Of a stretch of DNA of 64,000 nucleotides, positions 47,365 to 55,092 are shown piece by piece. Under the pieces are notes generated by a model. That model made no database searches. It had not been told where the DNA came from and worked only from the letters and a program-made list of their open reading frames with translations. Within the stretch, counting starts at the first letter, position 1. Each line of letters starts with the position of its first letter. The stretch comes from Streptomyces sp. NRRL F-5123 (GTDB lineage Bacteria > Actinomycetota > Actinomycetes > Streptomycetales > Streptomycetaceae). Made by a program: the position numbers and the translations under genes. The DNA lies in NCBI RefSeq assembly GCF_000721495.1, contig NZ_JOHY01000037.1, positions 62,001-126,000 of the forward strand, given 5' to 3'.

Positions 47365-48864
47365 TCAGCTCTGGCCGCCGGCCAGCTTCTCGCGGAGCGC
47401 GGCGAGCGCCTCGTCGGAAGCGAGGGCACCGGAGGTGTCGTCGGACTCCGAGGAGTACGAACCGCCGGAGCCCGCGCCACCGGCCGCCGGAGTGGCACTG
47501 CCGGCCTCGGCAGCAGCCTGCTCGTCGGCCTCGCGGGACTTGATGACCTGGGCCTGGTGCTGCTCGAAGCGGGCCTGGGCCGTGGCGTACTGGCCCTCCC
47601 ACTCCTCGCGCTGCTTCTCGTAGCCCTCGAGCCAGTCGTTGGTCTCGGGGTCGAAGCCCTCGGGGTAGATGTAGTTGCCCTGCTCGTCGTACGACGCGGC
47701 CATGCCGTACAGCGTCGGGTCGAAGTCGACCGAGGCCGGGTCGGCGCCGAAGGACTCGTTGGCCTGCTTGAGGGACAGCGAGATGCGGCGGCGCTCCAGG
47801 TCGATGTCGATGACCTTGACGAAGATCTCGTCGTTGACCTGGACGACCTGCTCCGGGATCTCCACGTGGCGCTCGGCCAGCTCGGAGATGTGGACCAGGC
47901 CCTCGATGCCCTCGTCCACCCGGACGAACGCACCGAACGGGACGAGCTTGGTGACCTTGCCGGGCACGACCTGCCCGATCTGGTGCGTACGGGCGAACTG
48001 CTGCCACGGGTCTTCCTGCGTCGCCTTCAGCGACAGGGAGACGCGCTCGCGGTCCATGTCGACGTCCAGGACCTCGACCGTGACCTCCTGGCCGACCTCG
48101 ACGACCTCGGAGGGGTGGTCGATGTGCTTCCAGGACAGCTCCGAGACGTGCACCAGACCGTCGACACCGCCGAGGTCCACGAACGCACCGAAGTTGACGA
48201 TGGAGGAGACGACGCCGGAGCGCACCTGGCCCTTCTGCAGGGTGGTGAGGAAGGTCTGGCGGACCTCGCTCTGGGTCTGCTCCAGCCAGGCACGGCGGGA
48301 CAGGACCACGTTGTTGCGGTTCTTGTCCAGCTCGATGATCTTGGCTTCGAGCTCCTTGCCCACGTAGGGCTGGAGGTCGCGCACGCGGCGCATCTCGACC
48401 AGGGACGCGGGGAGGAAGCCGCGCAGGCCGATGTCGAGGATGAGGCCGCCCTTGACGACCTCGATGACGGTACCGGTGACGATGCCGTCCTCTTCCTTGA
48501 TCTTCTCGATGGTGCCCCAGGCGCGCTCGTACTGGGCGCGCTTCTTCGAGAGGATCAGGCGGCCTTCCTTGTCCTCCTTCTGGAGGACCAGGGCCTCGAT
48601 CTCATCGCCCACGGCGACGACCTCGTTGGGGTCGACGTCGTGCTTGATGGACAGCTCGCGGGAGGGGATGACACCTTCGGTCTTGTAACCGATGTCGAGC
48701 AGGACCTCGTCCCGGTCGACCTTCACGATGACGCCGTCGACGATGTCGCCGTCATTGAAGTACTTGATCGTCTCGTCGATCGCCGCGAGGAAGGCTTCCT
48801 CGTTGCCGATGTCGTTGACCGCCACCTGCGGGGTGGTACGAGGGGCCTCGGTGCTGCTCGTCAT
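47365..48864 (-). CDS. rpsA: 30S ribosomal protein S1
   Basis: 499 residues with four S1 RNA-binding domains (about 35-105, 120-190, 205-275 and 290-362; for example GDIVDGVIVKVDRDEVLLDIGYKTEGVIPS and SIVNFGAFVDLGGVDGLVHVSEL). S1 binds mRNA leaders and helps 30S start translation. The C-terminal 120 residues are acidic and Gly/Ser/Ala-rich, as in other actinomycete S1 proteins, which carry four repeats rather than E. coli's six. ATG 48864 gives MTSSTEAPRTTPQVAVND. It has a strong promoter at 49,029-49,057 and a perfect terminator. Confidence 0.97.
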   Translation of the reverse strand: MTSSTEAPRTTPQVAVNDIGNEEAFLAAIDETIKYFNDGDIVDGVIVKVDRDEVLLDIGYKTEGVIPSRELSIKHDVDPNEVVAVGDEIEALVLQKEDKEGRLILSKKRAQYERAWGTIEKIKEEDGIVTGTVIEVVKGGLILDIGLRGFLPASLVEMRRVRDLQPYVGKELEAKIIELDKNRNNVVLSRRAWLEQTQSEVRQTFLTTLQKGQVRSGVVSSIVNFGAFVDLGGVDGLVHVSELSWKHIDHPSEVVEVGQEVTVEVLDVDMDRERVSLSLKATQEDPWQQFARTHQIGQVVPGKVTKLVPFGAFVRVDEGIEGLVHISELAERHVEIPEQVVQVNDEIFVKVIDIDLERRRISLSLKQANESFGADPASVDFDPTLYGMAASYDEQGNYIYPEGFDPETNDWLEGYEKQREEWEGQYATAQARFEQHQAQVIKSREADEQAAAEAGSATPAAGGAGSGGSYSSESDDTSGALASDEALAALREKLAGGQS

Positions 48865-49028
48865 TAGGGAAAGGACTCCGGTACGGACAGTAAGTCGTAG
48901 GTACTGCTACGCCGAAGCCTTTTTCGGTCCCACCGTGGCTCCGGCCCGCCCAAGGGGGCCGGGAGACTGCGGCAGTGTCGAGCGTGGCCTGCTCCGTCTG
49001 AGGCGCGCAGGCTAGCAGCGCAACTTGT

Positions 49029-49057
49029 AGCATACGGGGGCAGCCGGGCAGGGTCAA
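49029..49057 (-). promoter_or_regulatory. rpsA promoter
   Basis: Minus strand: TTGACC (49057-49052), 17-base spacer, TATGCT (49034-49029). Near-consensus vegetative promoter, giving a leader of about 155 bases before rpsA. The rest of 48865-49147 shows no other clear element. Confidence 0.75.
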
Positions 49058-49147
49058 TGCACGAAGAGCCCACCGGGCGCGTAACGAACCAAACCGGCGT
49101 AACCCCCCCGTCCGCAGGTCTTTCCAGAGAGTACGACGACTGCTGCC

Positions 49148-49978
49148 ATGATCCAAGGACCCGAACCCGAAGCGACCCGGCGCAACGCGGGGACCACGGA
49201 GAGCAGCCGGGCCAGCCGGGGCTGGTGGGACCGCAACGCCGACGACTACCAGCGCGAGCACGGCGACTTCCTCGGCGACGCCCGCTTCGTCTGGGGCCCC
49301 GAGGGACTCGACGAGGCGGACGCCGCCCTGCTCGGCCCGGCGGCGGAGCTGCGCGGCAAGACGGTGCTGGAGATCGGCGCCGGGGCCGCGCAGTGCTCGC
49401 GCTGGCTGGCCGCGCAGGGCGCGCGGCCGGTCGCGCTGGACCTCTCCCACCGCCAGCTCCAGCACGCCCGGCGCCTCGCGGAGGAGGCCCCGGCATCCGG
49501 CGCCGCCGCCTCCGTCCCCCTCGTCGAGGCCGACGCGGGCGTCCTGCCCTTCGCCGACGCCTCCTTCGACCTCGCGTGCTCGGCCTACGGGGCACTGCCC
49601 TTCGTCGCCGACTCCGCGCGCGTGCACCGCGAGGTCCGCCGGGTGCTGCGCCCCGGGGGCCGCTGGGTCTTCTCCGTCACCCACCCCGTGCGCTGGGCCT
49701 TCCCCGACGAGCCGGACGAGGAGGGCCTGACGGTGTCCGGCTCCTACTTCGACCGTCGTCCCTACGTCGAGCAGGACGAGCGCGGCCTCGCCGTCTACGT
49801 CGAGCACCACCGCACCCTCGGCGACCACGTCCGCGCGATCACCGCCTCGGGCCTGCGCCTGGCCGACCTGGTGGAACCGGAGTGGCCCGACTGGAACACC
49901 CAGGAGTGGGGCGGCTGGTCCCCGCTGCGCGGCCGCCTGCTGCCGGGCACGGCGGTCTTCGTGTGCGTGGCGGAATGA
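49148..49978 (+). CDS. Class I SAM-dependent methyltransferase
   Basis: 276 residues. SAM motif I TVLEIGAGAAQCSRWLAAQG, acidic ribose contact VALDLSHRQLQHAR, and FDLACSAYGALPFVAD with HREVRRVLRPGGRWVFSVTHP, typical of the UbiE/Methyltransf_11 group. N-terminal WWDRNADDYQREHGDFLG is conserved in actinobacterial members found next to rpsA. The substrate is unknown. It is divergent from rpsA, so its promoter lies in 49,060-49,147. Confidence 0.88.
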   Translation: MIQGPEPEATRRNAGTTESSRASRGWWDRNADDYQREHGDFLGDARFVWGPEGLDEADAALLGPAAELRGKTVLEIGAGAAQCSRWLAAQGARPVALDLSHRQLQHARRLAEEAPASGAAASVPLVEADAGVLPFADASFDLACSAYGALPFVADSARVHREVRRVLRPGGRWVFSVTHPVRWAFPDEPDEEGLTVSGSYFDRRPYVEQDERGLAVYVEHHRTLGDHVRAITASGLRLADLVEPEWPDWNTQEWGGWSPLRGRLLPGTAVFVCVAE

Positions 49979-50191
49979 GCGTGCCGCCGCGCGGGCTCCG
50001 TGGCCGTACGGGCGGCGTGCGTCGCGCCTCCGCGCCGGTCGGGCGCGGAGGAAGGGCCGGGACTCGCACCACCCGCACGGCGGGCGCGTCCCCGCGCGGG
50101 AGCGGGGCCGGCCCCTGCGGGTCACGGACCCGCACGGGCGGGGCCTCCCGGCGCCGCCCGGACGGCACGTCCCCGCGCGTGCGGCGCGAGG

Positions 50192-50245
50192 AGGCGCCGA
50201 CCGGGCGCGGAAGCGCGCAGGCGCCGACCGGGCGCGGAGGCGCGC
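50192..50245 (+). repeat. 27-bp tandem duplication before hrpB
   Basis: Two adjacent copies (50192-50218, 50219-50245) of a 27-base GC-rich unit with one mismatch, ending 18 bases before the hrpB start. The remainder of the 285-bp gap 49979-50263 shows no gene or clear signal. Confidence 0.8.
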
Positions 50246-50263
50246 GATGAGCGGAAGCGCGCG

Positions 50264-53068
50264 ATGAGCGGGGGCTTCGCCGTACGGGCGGAGGGGCGGG
50301 GGCTGCCGGTCGCGGCGGTCGTACCCGAGCTGCTGGACGCGCTGGAACGGGAGGGGTGCGCGGTGCTCGCCGCGCCGCCCGGGACGGGAAAGACGACGCT
50401 GGTCCCGCTGGAGCTGGCCGCGGCCGGCGGCGGGCGGGTGGTCGTCGCCGAGCCGCGGCGGATGGCCGCGCGGGCGGCGGCGCTGCGGATGGCGTGGCTG
50501 CTGGGCGAGCGGGTCGGCGGACGGGTCGGCTACACCGTGCGCGGCGAGCGGAAGGTCTCCGCCTCGACCGAGATCGAGGTCGTCACCACCGGTGTGCTGC
50601 TCCAGCGGCTGCAGCGCGACCCGGAGCTGCCCGGCGTCGGCACCGTCGTCCTCGACGAATGCCACGAGCGGCACCTCGACGCCGACACCGCGATGGCCTT
50701 CCTGCTCGACGTGCGCGCCGCGCTGCGCCCCGAACTGCGGCTCGTCGCCGCGTCCGCGACGACCGACACGGCGGCCTGGGCCGCGCTGCTCGGCGGGGCG
50801 CCCGTCGTCGAGGCGGCGGGCGTGCTGCATCCCGTGGCCGTGCGGTGGGCGCCGCCGCCGCGCCCGGTACGGCCGCCGCACGGCATGAGCGTGGACCCGG
50901 CGCTGCTCGCGCACGTCGCCGCAGTCGTGCGTACCGCGCTCGCCGGCACCGGGGGCGACGTGCTGTGCTTCCTCCCCGGCGCCGGGGAGATCGCCCGGGT
51001 CGCCGGGATGCTCGGCGGGCTCGGGGTCGACATGCTCCAACTGCACGGGCGGGCGCCGGCCGCCGTGCAGGAGGCCGCGCTCGCGCCGGGCGAGCGGCGC
51101 CGGGTGCTGCTCGCCACGTCGGTGGCGGAGTCCAGTCTGACCGTGCCGGGCGTGCGGGCGGTCGTCGACAGCGGCCTGGCGCGCGAGCCGCGCACCGACC
51201 ACGCGCGCGGGCTGGGCGCGCTCACCACGGTGCGGGTGTCGCGGGCCGCCGCCGAGCAGCGCGCCGGGCGGGCCGGGCGGGAGGCGCCCGGCACGGTCTT
51301 CCGCTGCTGGTCGCAGGCCGAGCACGACCGGCTGGCCCGGCAGCCCGAGCCGGAGATCGCCCTCGCCGACCTCACCGCCTTCGCCCTCCAGGCCGCGTGC
51401 TGGGGCGAGCCCGACGCGACGGGCCTGGCCCTGCTGGACCCGCCGCCGTCCGGCGCGCTGGCCGCCGCCCGCGCCACGCTGCGCACGCTGGACGCCGTCG
51501 ACGACGCGGGCCGCGCCACCCCGCGCGGCCGCCGCCTCACCCGCCTCGGCCTGCACCCCCGGCTGGCCCGCGCCCTCCTCGACGCCGCCCCCGAGGTCGG
51601 CGCCTCCCGCGCCGCCGAACTCACCGCCCTCCTCTCCGAGGAGGTCCCCTCGACGTACGGCCCCGACCTGACGGCCGCCTGGCACACCGCCCGCCGCGCG
51701 ACCGACGCGTACGCCCCGCGCTGGCGCGCGGAGTCCCGCCGCCTGGAGGCGGCCCTGCGCACGGAGGGCAACACAGCGTCGGGGCTCGCCCCTGCGGGGG
51801 CGGAGTCAGGGGCCGCAGCCGGGGACCCGCGAACGGCGGCCCCCGGCCGCGCCGCGAAACCCACGCCCGGCCCGACGGACGAAGCCGAGCGTGCCCCAAC
51901 CGCCGGCGGCACCCCGCGGACAGCCCCCACCCGCGCCGCAGAGCCCACGCCCGGCCCGGCGAACGAAGCCGGAAGCCCACGAACAGCCACCCCCGGCCGG
52001 GCGAACGAAGCCGAGCGTGCCCCGAACGCCGGCGGCACCCCGCGGACAGCCCCCACCCGCGCCGGGAGCGGAGACCGGCGGCCGGACACGCCCGGCGCCC
52101 GGCTCAGCGACGACGACGCAGCCGGGCTGGTCGTCGCGCTGGCCTTTCCCGAGCGGCTGGCGCGGCGGCGGACAGGAGGCGGGTATCTGATGGTGTCCGG
52201 CACCGCCGCGGACGTCGGGGACGCGCTCGGCGGCGCCGAATGGGTTGCCGTCGCGGTCGCCGACCGTGCCGCGGGCCGGGCGGCGGCGCGGGTGCGGCTC
52301 GCCGCGGTGGCCGACGGGACGACCGCGCGGGCCGCGGCCGGGTGGGCGCTGCAGGCGTACGAGGAGGTGCGCTGGGCCCAGGGCGACGTGGTGGCCCGGC
52401 GCGTCGAGCGGCTCGGCGCGGTGGAGCTGGAGTCGGCCCCGCTGCGCTCCCCCGACCCCGCCGCGGTGCGCGCCGCACTCCTCGACGGGCTCGCCGCCGA
52501 GGGTACGGGGCTGCTGCGCTGGCCCCGGGAGGCCGTGGAGCTGCGGCACCGGATGGCGTTCCTGCACCGCGTGCTGGGCGAGCCGTGGCCCGACGTCGCC
52601 GAGGCCGCCCTGCTGGAGCGCGCCCCGGAGTGGCTCGGCCCCGAGCTGGCCACCGCCCGCCGCCGCGCCGACCTGGAGCGTACGGACGCGGGCCGCGCCC
52701 TTCCGCGGCTGCTGCCCTGGGCGTCCGGCGACGCGGCGCGCTTCGCGGAGCTGGCGCCCGAACGCCTGGAGGTGCCGAGCGGCTCCCGCGTCCGCGTCGA
52801 CTACACGGGCGAGCAGCCCGTCCTCGCGGTGAAGCTCCAGGAGATGTTCGGCCTCGCGGACACCCCGCGCATCGCGGGCGTGCCCGTCCTCGTCCACCTG
52901 CTCTCCCCCGCAGGCCGCCCCGCCGCGGTGACCGCCGACCTCGCCTCCTTCTGGCGCACCGGCTACCCCGCCGTCCGCGCCGAACTCCGCGGCCGCTACC
53001 CCCGCCATCCGTGGCCGGAGGACCCCTCCACCACGGTCCCTACGCGCCGCCTCAACCCCCGCACCTGA
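50264..53068 (+). CDS. hrpB: ATP-dependent RNA helicase HrpB
   Basis: 934 residues of the DEAH-box family. Motif I AAPPGTGKTTLVPLEL, Ia VAEPRRMAARAAALRMA, II VVLDECHERHLDAD, III AASATT, VI AAEQRAGRAGREAPG, then the ratchet (HA2) region, and the HrpB-specific C-terminal domain ending in LQEMFGLADTPRIAGVPVLVHLLSPAGRPAAVTADLASFW. RNA target unknown; HrpB is not essential in bacteria studied. I chose ATG 50264 (MSGGFAVRAEG) with GGAAG seven bases upstream, since the upstream in-frame 88 codons are repeat-rich. An insert of about 110 low-complexity residues (Thr/Pro/Ala/Arg, 510-620) interrupts the ratchet part and contains a DNA repeat. Confidence 0.93.
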   Translation: MSGGFAVRAEGRGLPVAAVVPELLDALEREGCAVLAAPPGTGKTTLVPLELAAAGGGRVVVAEPRRMAARAAALRMAWLLGERVGGRVGYTVRGERKVSASTEIEVVTTGVLLQRLQRDPELPGVGTVVLDECHERHLDADTAMAFLLDVRAALRPELRLVAASATTDTAAWAALLGGAPVVEAAGVLHPVAVRWAPPPRPVRPPHGMSVDPALLAHVAAVVRTALAGTGGDVLCFLPGAGEIARVAGMLGGLGVDMLQLHGRAPAAVQEAALAPGERRRVLLATSVAESSLTVPGVRAVVDSGLAREPRTDHARGLGALTTVRVSRAAAEQRAGRAGREAPGTVFRCWSQAEHDRLARQPEPEIALADLTAFALQAACWGEPDATGLALLDPPPSGALAAARATLRTLDAVDDAGRATPRGRRLTRLGLHPRLARALLDAAPEVGASRAAELTALLSEEVPSTYGPDLTAAWHTARRATDAYAPRWRAESRRLEAALRTEGNTASGLAPAGAESGAAAGDPRTAAPGRAAKPTPGPTDEAERAPTAGGTPRTAPTRAAEPTPGPANEAGSPRTATPGRANEAERAPNAGGTPRTAPTRAGSGDRRPDTPGARLSDDDAAGLVVALAFPERLARRRTGGGYLMVSGTAADVGDALGGAEWVAVAVADRAAGRAAARVRLAAVADGTTARAAAGWALQAYEEVRWAQGDVVARRVERLGAVELESAPLRSPDPAAVRAALLDGLAAEGTGLLRWPREAVELRHRMAFLHRVLGEPWPDVAEAALLERAPEWLGPELATARRRADLERTDAGRALPRLLPWASGDAARFAELAPERLEVPSGSRVRVDYTGEQPVLAVKLQEMFGLADTPRIAGVPVLVHLLSPAGRPAAVTADLASFWRTGYPAVRAELRGRYPRHPWPEDPSTTVPTRRLNPRT
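51881..52063 (+). repeat. 57-bp direct repeat inside hrpB
   Basis: Two copies of a 57-base segment (51881-51937 and 52007-52063), in frame and 126 bases apart, differing only around one short CCCCAACC/CCCCGAAC site. They encode repeated GGTPRTAPTR units in the low-complexity insert. Confidence 0.85.
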
Positions 53069-53135
53069 GCCTCCGCGGGGGCTGGGCGCCCCCCGAGCTG
53101 CCCCGTCCCGCCGCGGCGGGACCGTCCCCCCGCCG

Positions 53136-53264
53136 GGGGCTGAGCGCGCTTAGGTGACTGCCACTTGCCGTGGCATGCTGCCTTCGCCCGGCGGGGCTGA
53201 GCGCGCCTAGGTAACTGCCACTTGCCGTGGCATGCTGCCTTCGCCCGGCGGGGCTGAGCGCGCA
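53136..53264. repeat. 57-bp tandem intergenic repeat with a hairpin
   Basis: Two full copies of a 57-base unit starting at 53136 and 53193, plus the first 14 bases of a third at 53250. The unit begins GGGGCTGAGCGCGC and includes the palindrome TGCCAC-TTGCC-GTGGCA. It fills the gap after hrpB; no gene is visible in 53069-53560. Confidence 0.88.
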
Positions 53265-53266
53265 GT

Positions 53267-53303
53267 TCTCCCCCAGAGCTTCGCCTGGGAGGTACCCCCA
53301 CGC
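53267..53303 (+). repeat. Dispersed intergenic repeat, copy 1
   Basis: Segment containing CCCCCAGAGCTTCGCCTGGG then AGGTACCCCCA. Related copies lie inverted at 53437-53469 and at 57948-57984. The motif is familiar from intergenic DNA of other streptomycetes. Confidence 0.7.
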
Positions 53304-53436
53304 GCCCCTAAATCGCTCGCCCTCGCCCGCAAGCCTGCCCCCACCCGCGGGAGGGAAGCGCCCGCGAGCCTGCCCCCGCAGGGGGGCCGCACGTCAGGGG
53401 CTCGCGTATGCCGCGCGGGGGACAAACCAGAGCCGC

Positions 53437-53469
53437 GGGGGGGCACCTCCCAGGCAGAGCCCAGGGCGA
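53437..53469 (-). repeat. Dispersed intergenic repeat, copy 2 (inverted)
   Basis: Reads GGGGGCACCTCCCAGGCAGA on the plus strand, the reverse complement of copy 1 with a few changes. Copies 1 and 2 face each other 130 bases apart and could form a long hairpin. Confidence 0.65.
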
Positions 53470-53560
53470 GAAACGCGCGGCCGGCCCACCATCGGGGGAA
53501 GGTCGCGGCACCCACCTCAAGAGGCACCCCGGGGCGCAACCGCCCCCCGCCCGCAGGGGC

Positions 53561-54871
53561 TCAGCTCTCCGAGGACCCCACCGCGTCAGCGGTCGCCGGC
53601 TGCGAGGCCGAGGGAGAGGCGGAACCCGCCCCGGACGGGGTCTCCTCAGGCGTCGGCGCAGCCGTCGCGCACGGGTCCTCCGTCTGCGTGCCGGAGTCCG
53701 TGGGGGTCGGCGTCGCCGAGTCCGTCGGGGTCGGCGACTCGCACACCGGCGGCGTCGTCGGGTCCGTCGAACCCCCGTCCGTGGGCGGGGTCGTCGGGTC
53801 GCCCGAGCCGTCACTCGGCGGCGGCGTGGTCGTCCCGCCGTCCGTGGGCGGCGTGGTCGGGTCGCCCGAGCCGTCGCTCGGCGGCGGGGTCGTCGTCCCG
53901 CCGTCGGTCGGCGGCGGCGTCGTCGTGCCGCCCCCGGGCTCGACCGGCGTCGTGGACTCGCCGCCGCTGCCCGCCGCGGGCGGCGTGGTAGTAGGCGGCT
54001 TGCCCGGCGCACCGGGCTTGGCCGGAGCCGCCGGCGTACCGGGGCTGTCGGGCACGGAGACGGCCCCGCCCTGCTTGAAGTGGTCGTACCAGGCGCGGAC
54101 CAGCGAGAGGTAGGCCTGCGAGTGGTTGTAGCCGAGGATCGCCCGGTCCATCTGGGCCGGCACGGCGAGGTCCCGGCCGTCCGCGCACAGGTAGTGCGCG
54201 GCGGCGAGCGCGGCGTCGTAGATGTTGTTCGGGTCGTCCCTGCCGTCGCCGTTGCCGTCCGCTCCCCAGCGCTCCCACGTCGAGGGGATGAACTGCATGG
54301 GCCCGACGGCCCGGTCGTGGACCGGGTCCCCGTCGTAGCGCCCGCCGTCCGTGTCGCTGATGTTCGCGAAGCCGTTGCCGTTGAGGACGGGCCCGAGGAT
54401 CGGCTTGTAGGTGGTGCCGTTGGCGTCGACCGCACCGTGCCGGGCCTGGTTGGACTCGACCTGGCCGATGGCGGCGAGGAGTTCCCAGGGCAGGTGGCAG
54501 CCGGGGTCGCTCTCGGCGACGGAGGCCTCGGCGCGCTGGTAGGCGGCGAGCACGGTCGCGGGCAGGCCGGAGCCGTCGGTGGGGACGTTCACCGAAGGAC
54601 CGCCGGGGGCTCCCGGTGTCGGGGAGACCAGCGGCGGTCCGGTGGGGGTGTTCAGCGGCGGCATGTCGGTGATGTAGGGCGTGTCACCGTCGATGGCCGG
54701 CCCGGGTGGCGGGGCCACGGTCGTCTGCTGCTCCGTGTGAGCGGGGGCGGCGTGGGCGACCGGGAGGAAGCCCGGTGCCTGTGACGCGCTGAGCGCCGCC
54801 ATCGCCGCGGCGGCAACCGCCGTGCCGGCCGCTCCCCTGCGTAGCCTTCGGCCGTAACGCCGCGCTGCCAT
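53561..54871 (-). CDS. Secreted lytic transglycosylase (SLT_2/MltB-like) with Pro/Thr-rich tail
   Basis: 436 residues. Signal peptide MAARRYGRRLRRGAAGTAVAAAAMAALSASQA (arginine-rich head, hydrophobic core, AHA cleavage region near 40; shown here by its parts: MAARRYGRR and GTAVAAAAMAAL). The catalytic domain (about 95-270) has LLAAIGQVESNQARHG with the catalytic glutamate, RAVGPMQFIPSTWERWG and NNIYDAALAAAHYLC. It cleaves peptidoglycan glycan strands. The last 160 residues are Thr/Pro/Gly/Asp repeats (TTTPPPSDGSGDPTTPPTDG, repeated), probably a wall-spanning or disordered stalk. The same arrangement next to polA is common in the genus as I recall. Confidence 0.9.
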   Translation of the reverse strand: MAARRYGRRLRRGAAGTAVAAAAMAALSASQAPGFLPVAHAAPAHTEQQTTVAPPPGPAIDGDTPYITDMPPLNTPTGPPLVSPTPGAPGGPSVNVPTDGSGLPATVLAAYQRAEASVAESDPGCHLPWELLAAIGQVESNQARHGAVDANGTTYKPILGPVLNGNGFANISDTDGGRYDGDPVHDRAVGPMQFIPSTWERWGADGNGDGRDDPNNIYDAALAAAHYLCADGRDLAVPAQMDRAILGYNHSQAYLSLVRAWYDHFKQGGAVSVPDSPGTPAAPAKPGAPGKPPTTTPPAAGSGGESTTPVEPGGGTTTPPPTDGGTTTPPPSDGSGDPTTPPTDGGTTTPPPSDGSGDPTTPPTDGGSTDPTTPPVCESPTPTDSATPTPTDSGTQTEDPCATAAPTPEETPSGAGSASPSASQPATADAVGSSES

Positions 54872-55092
54872 AGGGCGCTTCCCCTCCCAGGTGCGGAGTG
54901 CGCCGTCCCCGGCGCCACAACTCCGCCGACCCTACGGCAACTTGCGGCACGTGACCACCGTGCGGACGTACTCAAAATGTGCGCAAACGGGCACGGCCGG
55001 CTTGTCACCGCCCGCCGTTTTCCCCCCGGTCACCTGCTGGTCACCGGCCCGGCGGGGCGCGCGCCGGAGCGCGCGGCCCCGCCCCGGGGGAC

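Noticed and set aside
50000..50263. Start of HrpB at 50000.
   Set aside because: The first 88 codons are repeat-derived Arg/Gly/Ala sequence; the family begins at ATG 50264, which has a ribosome site.
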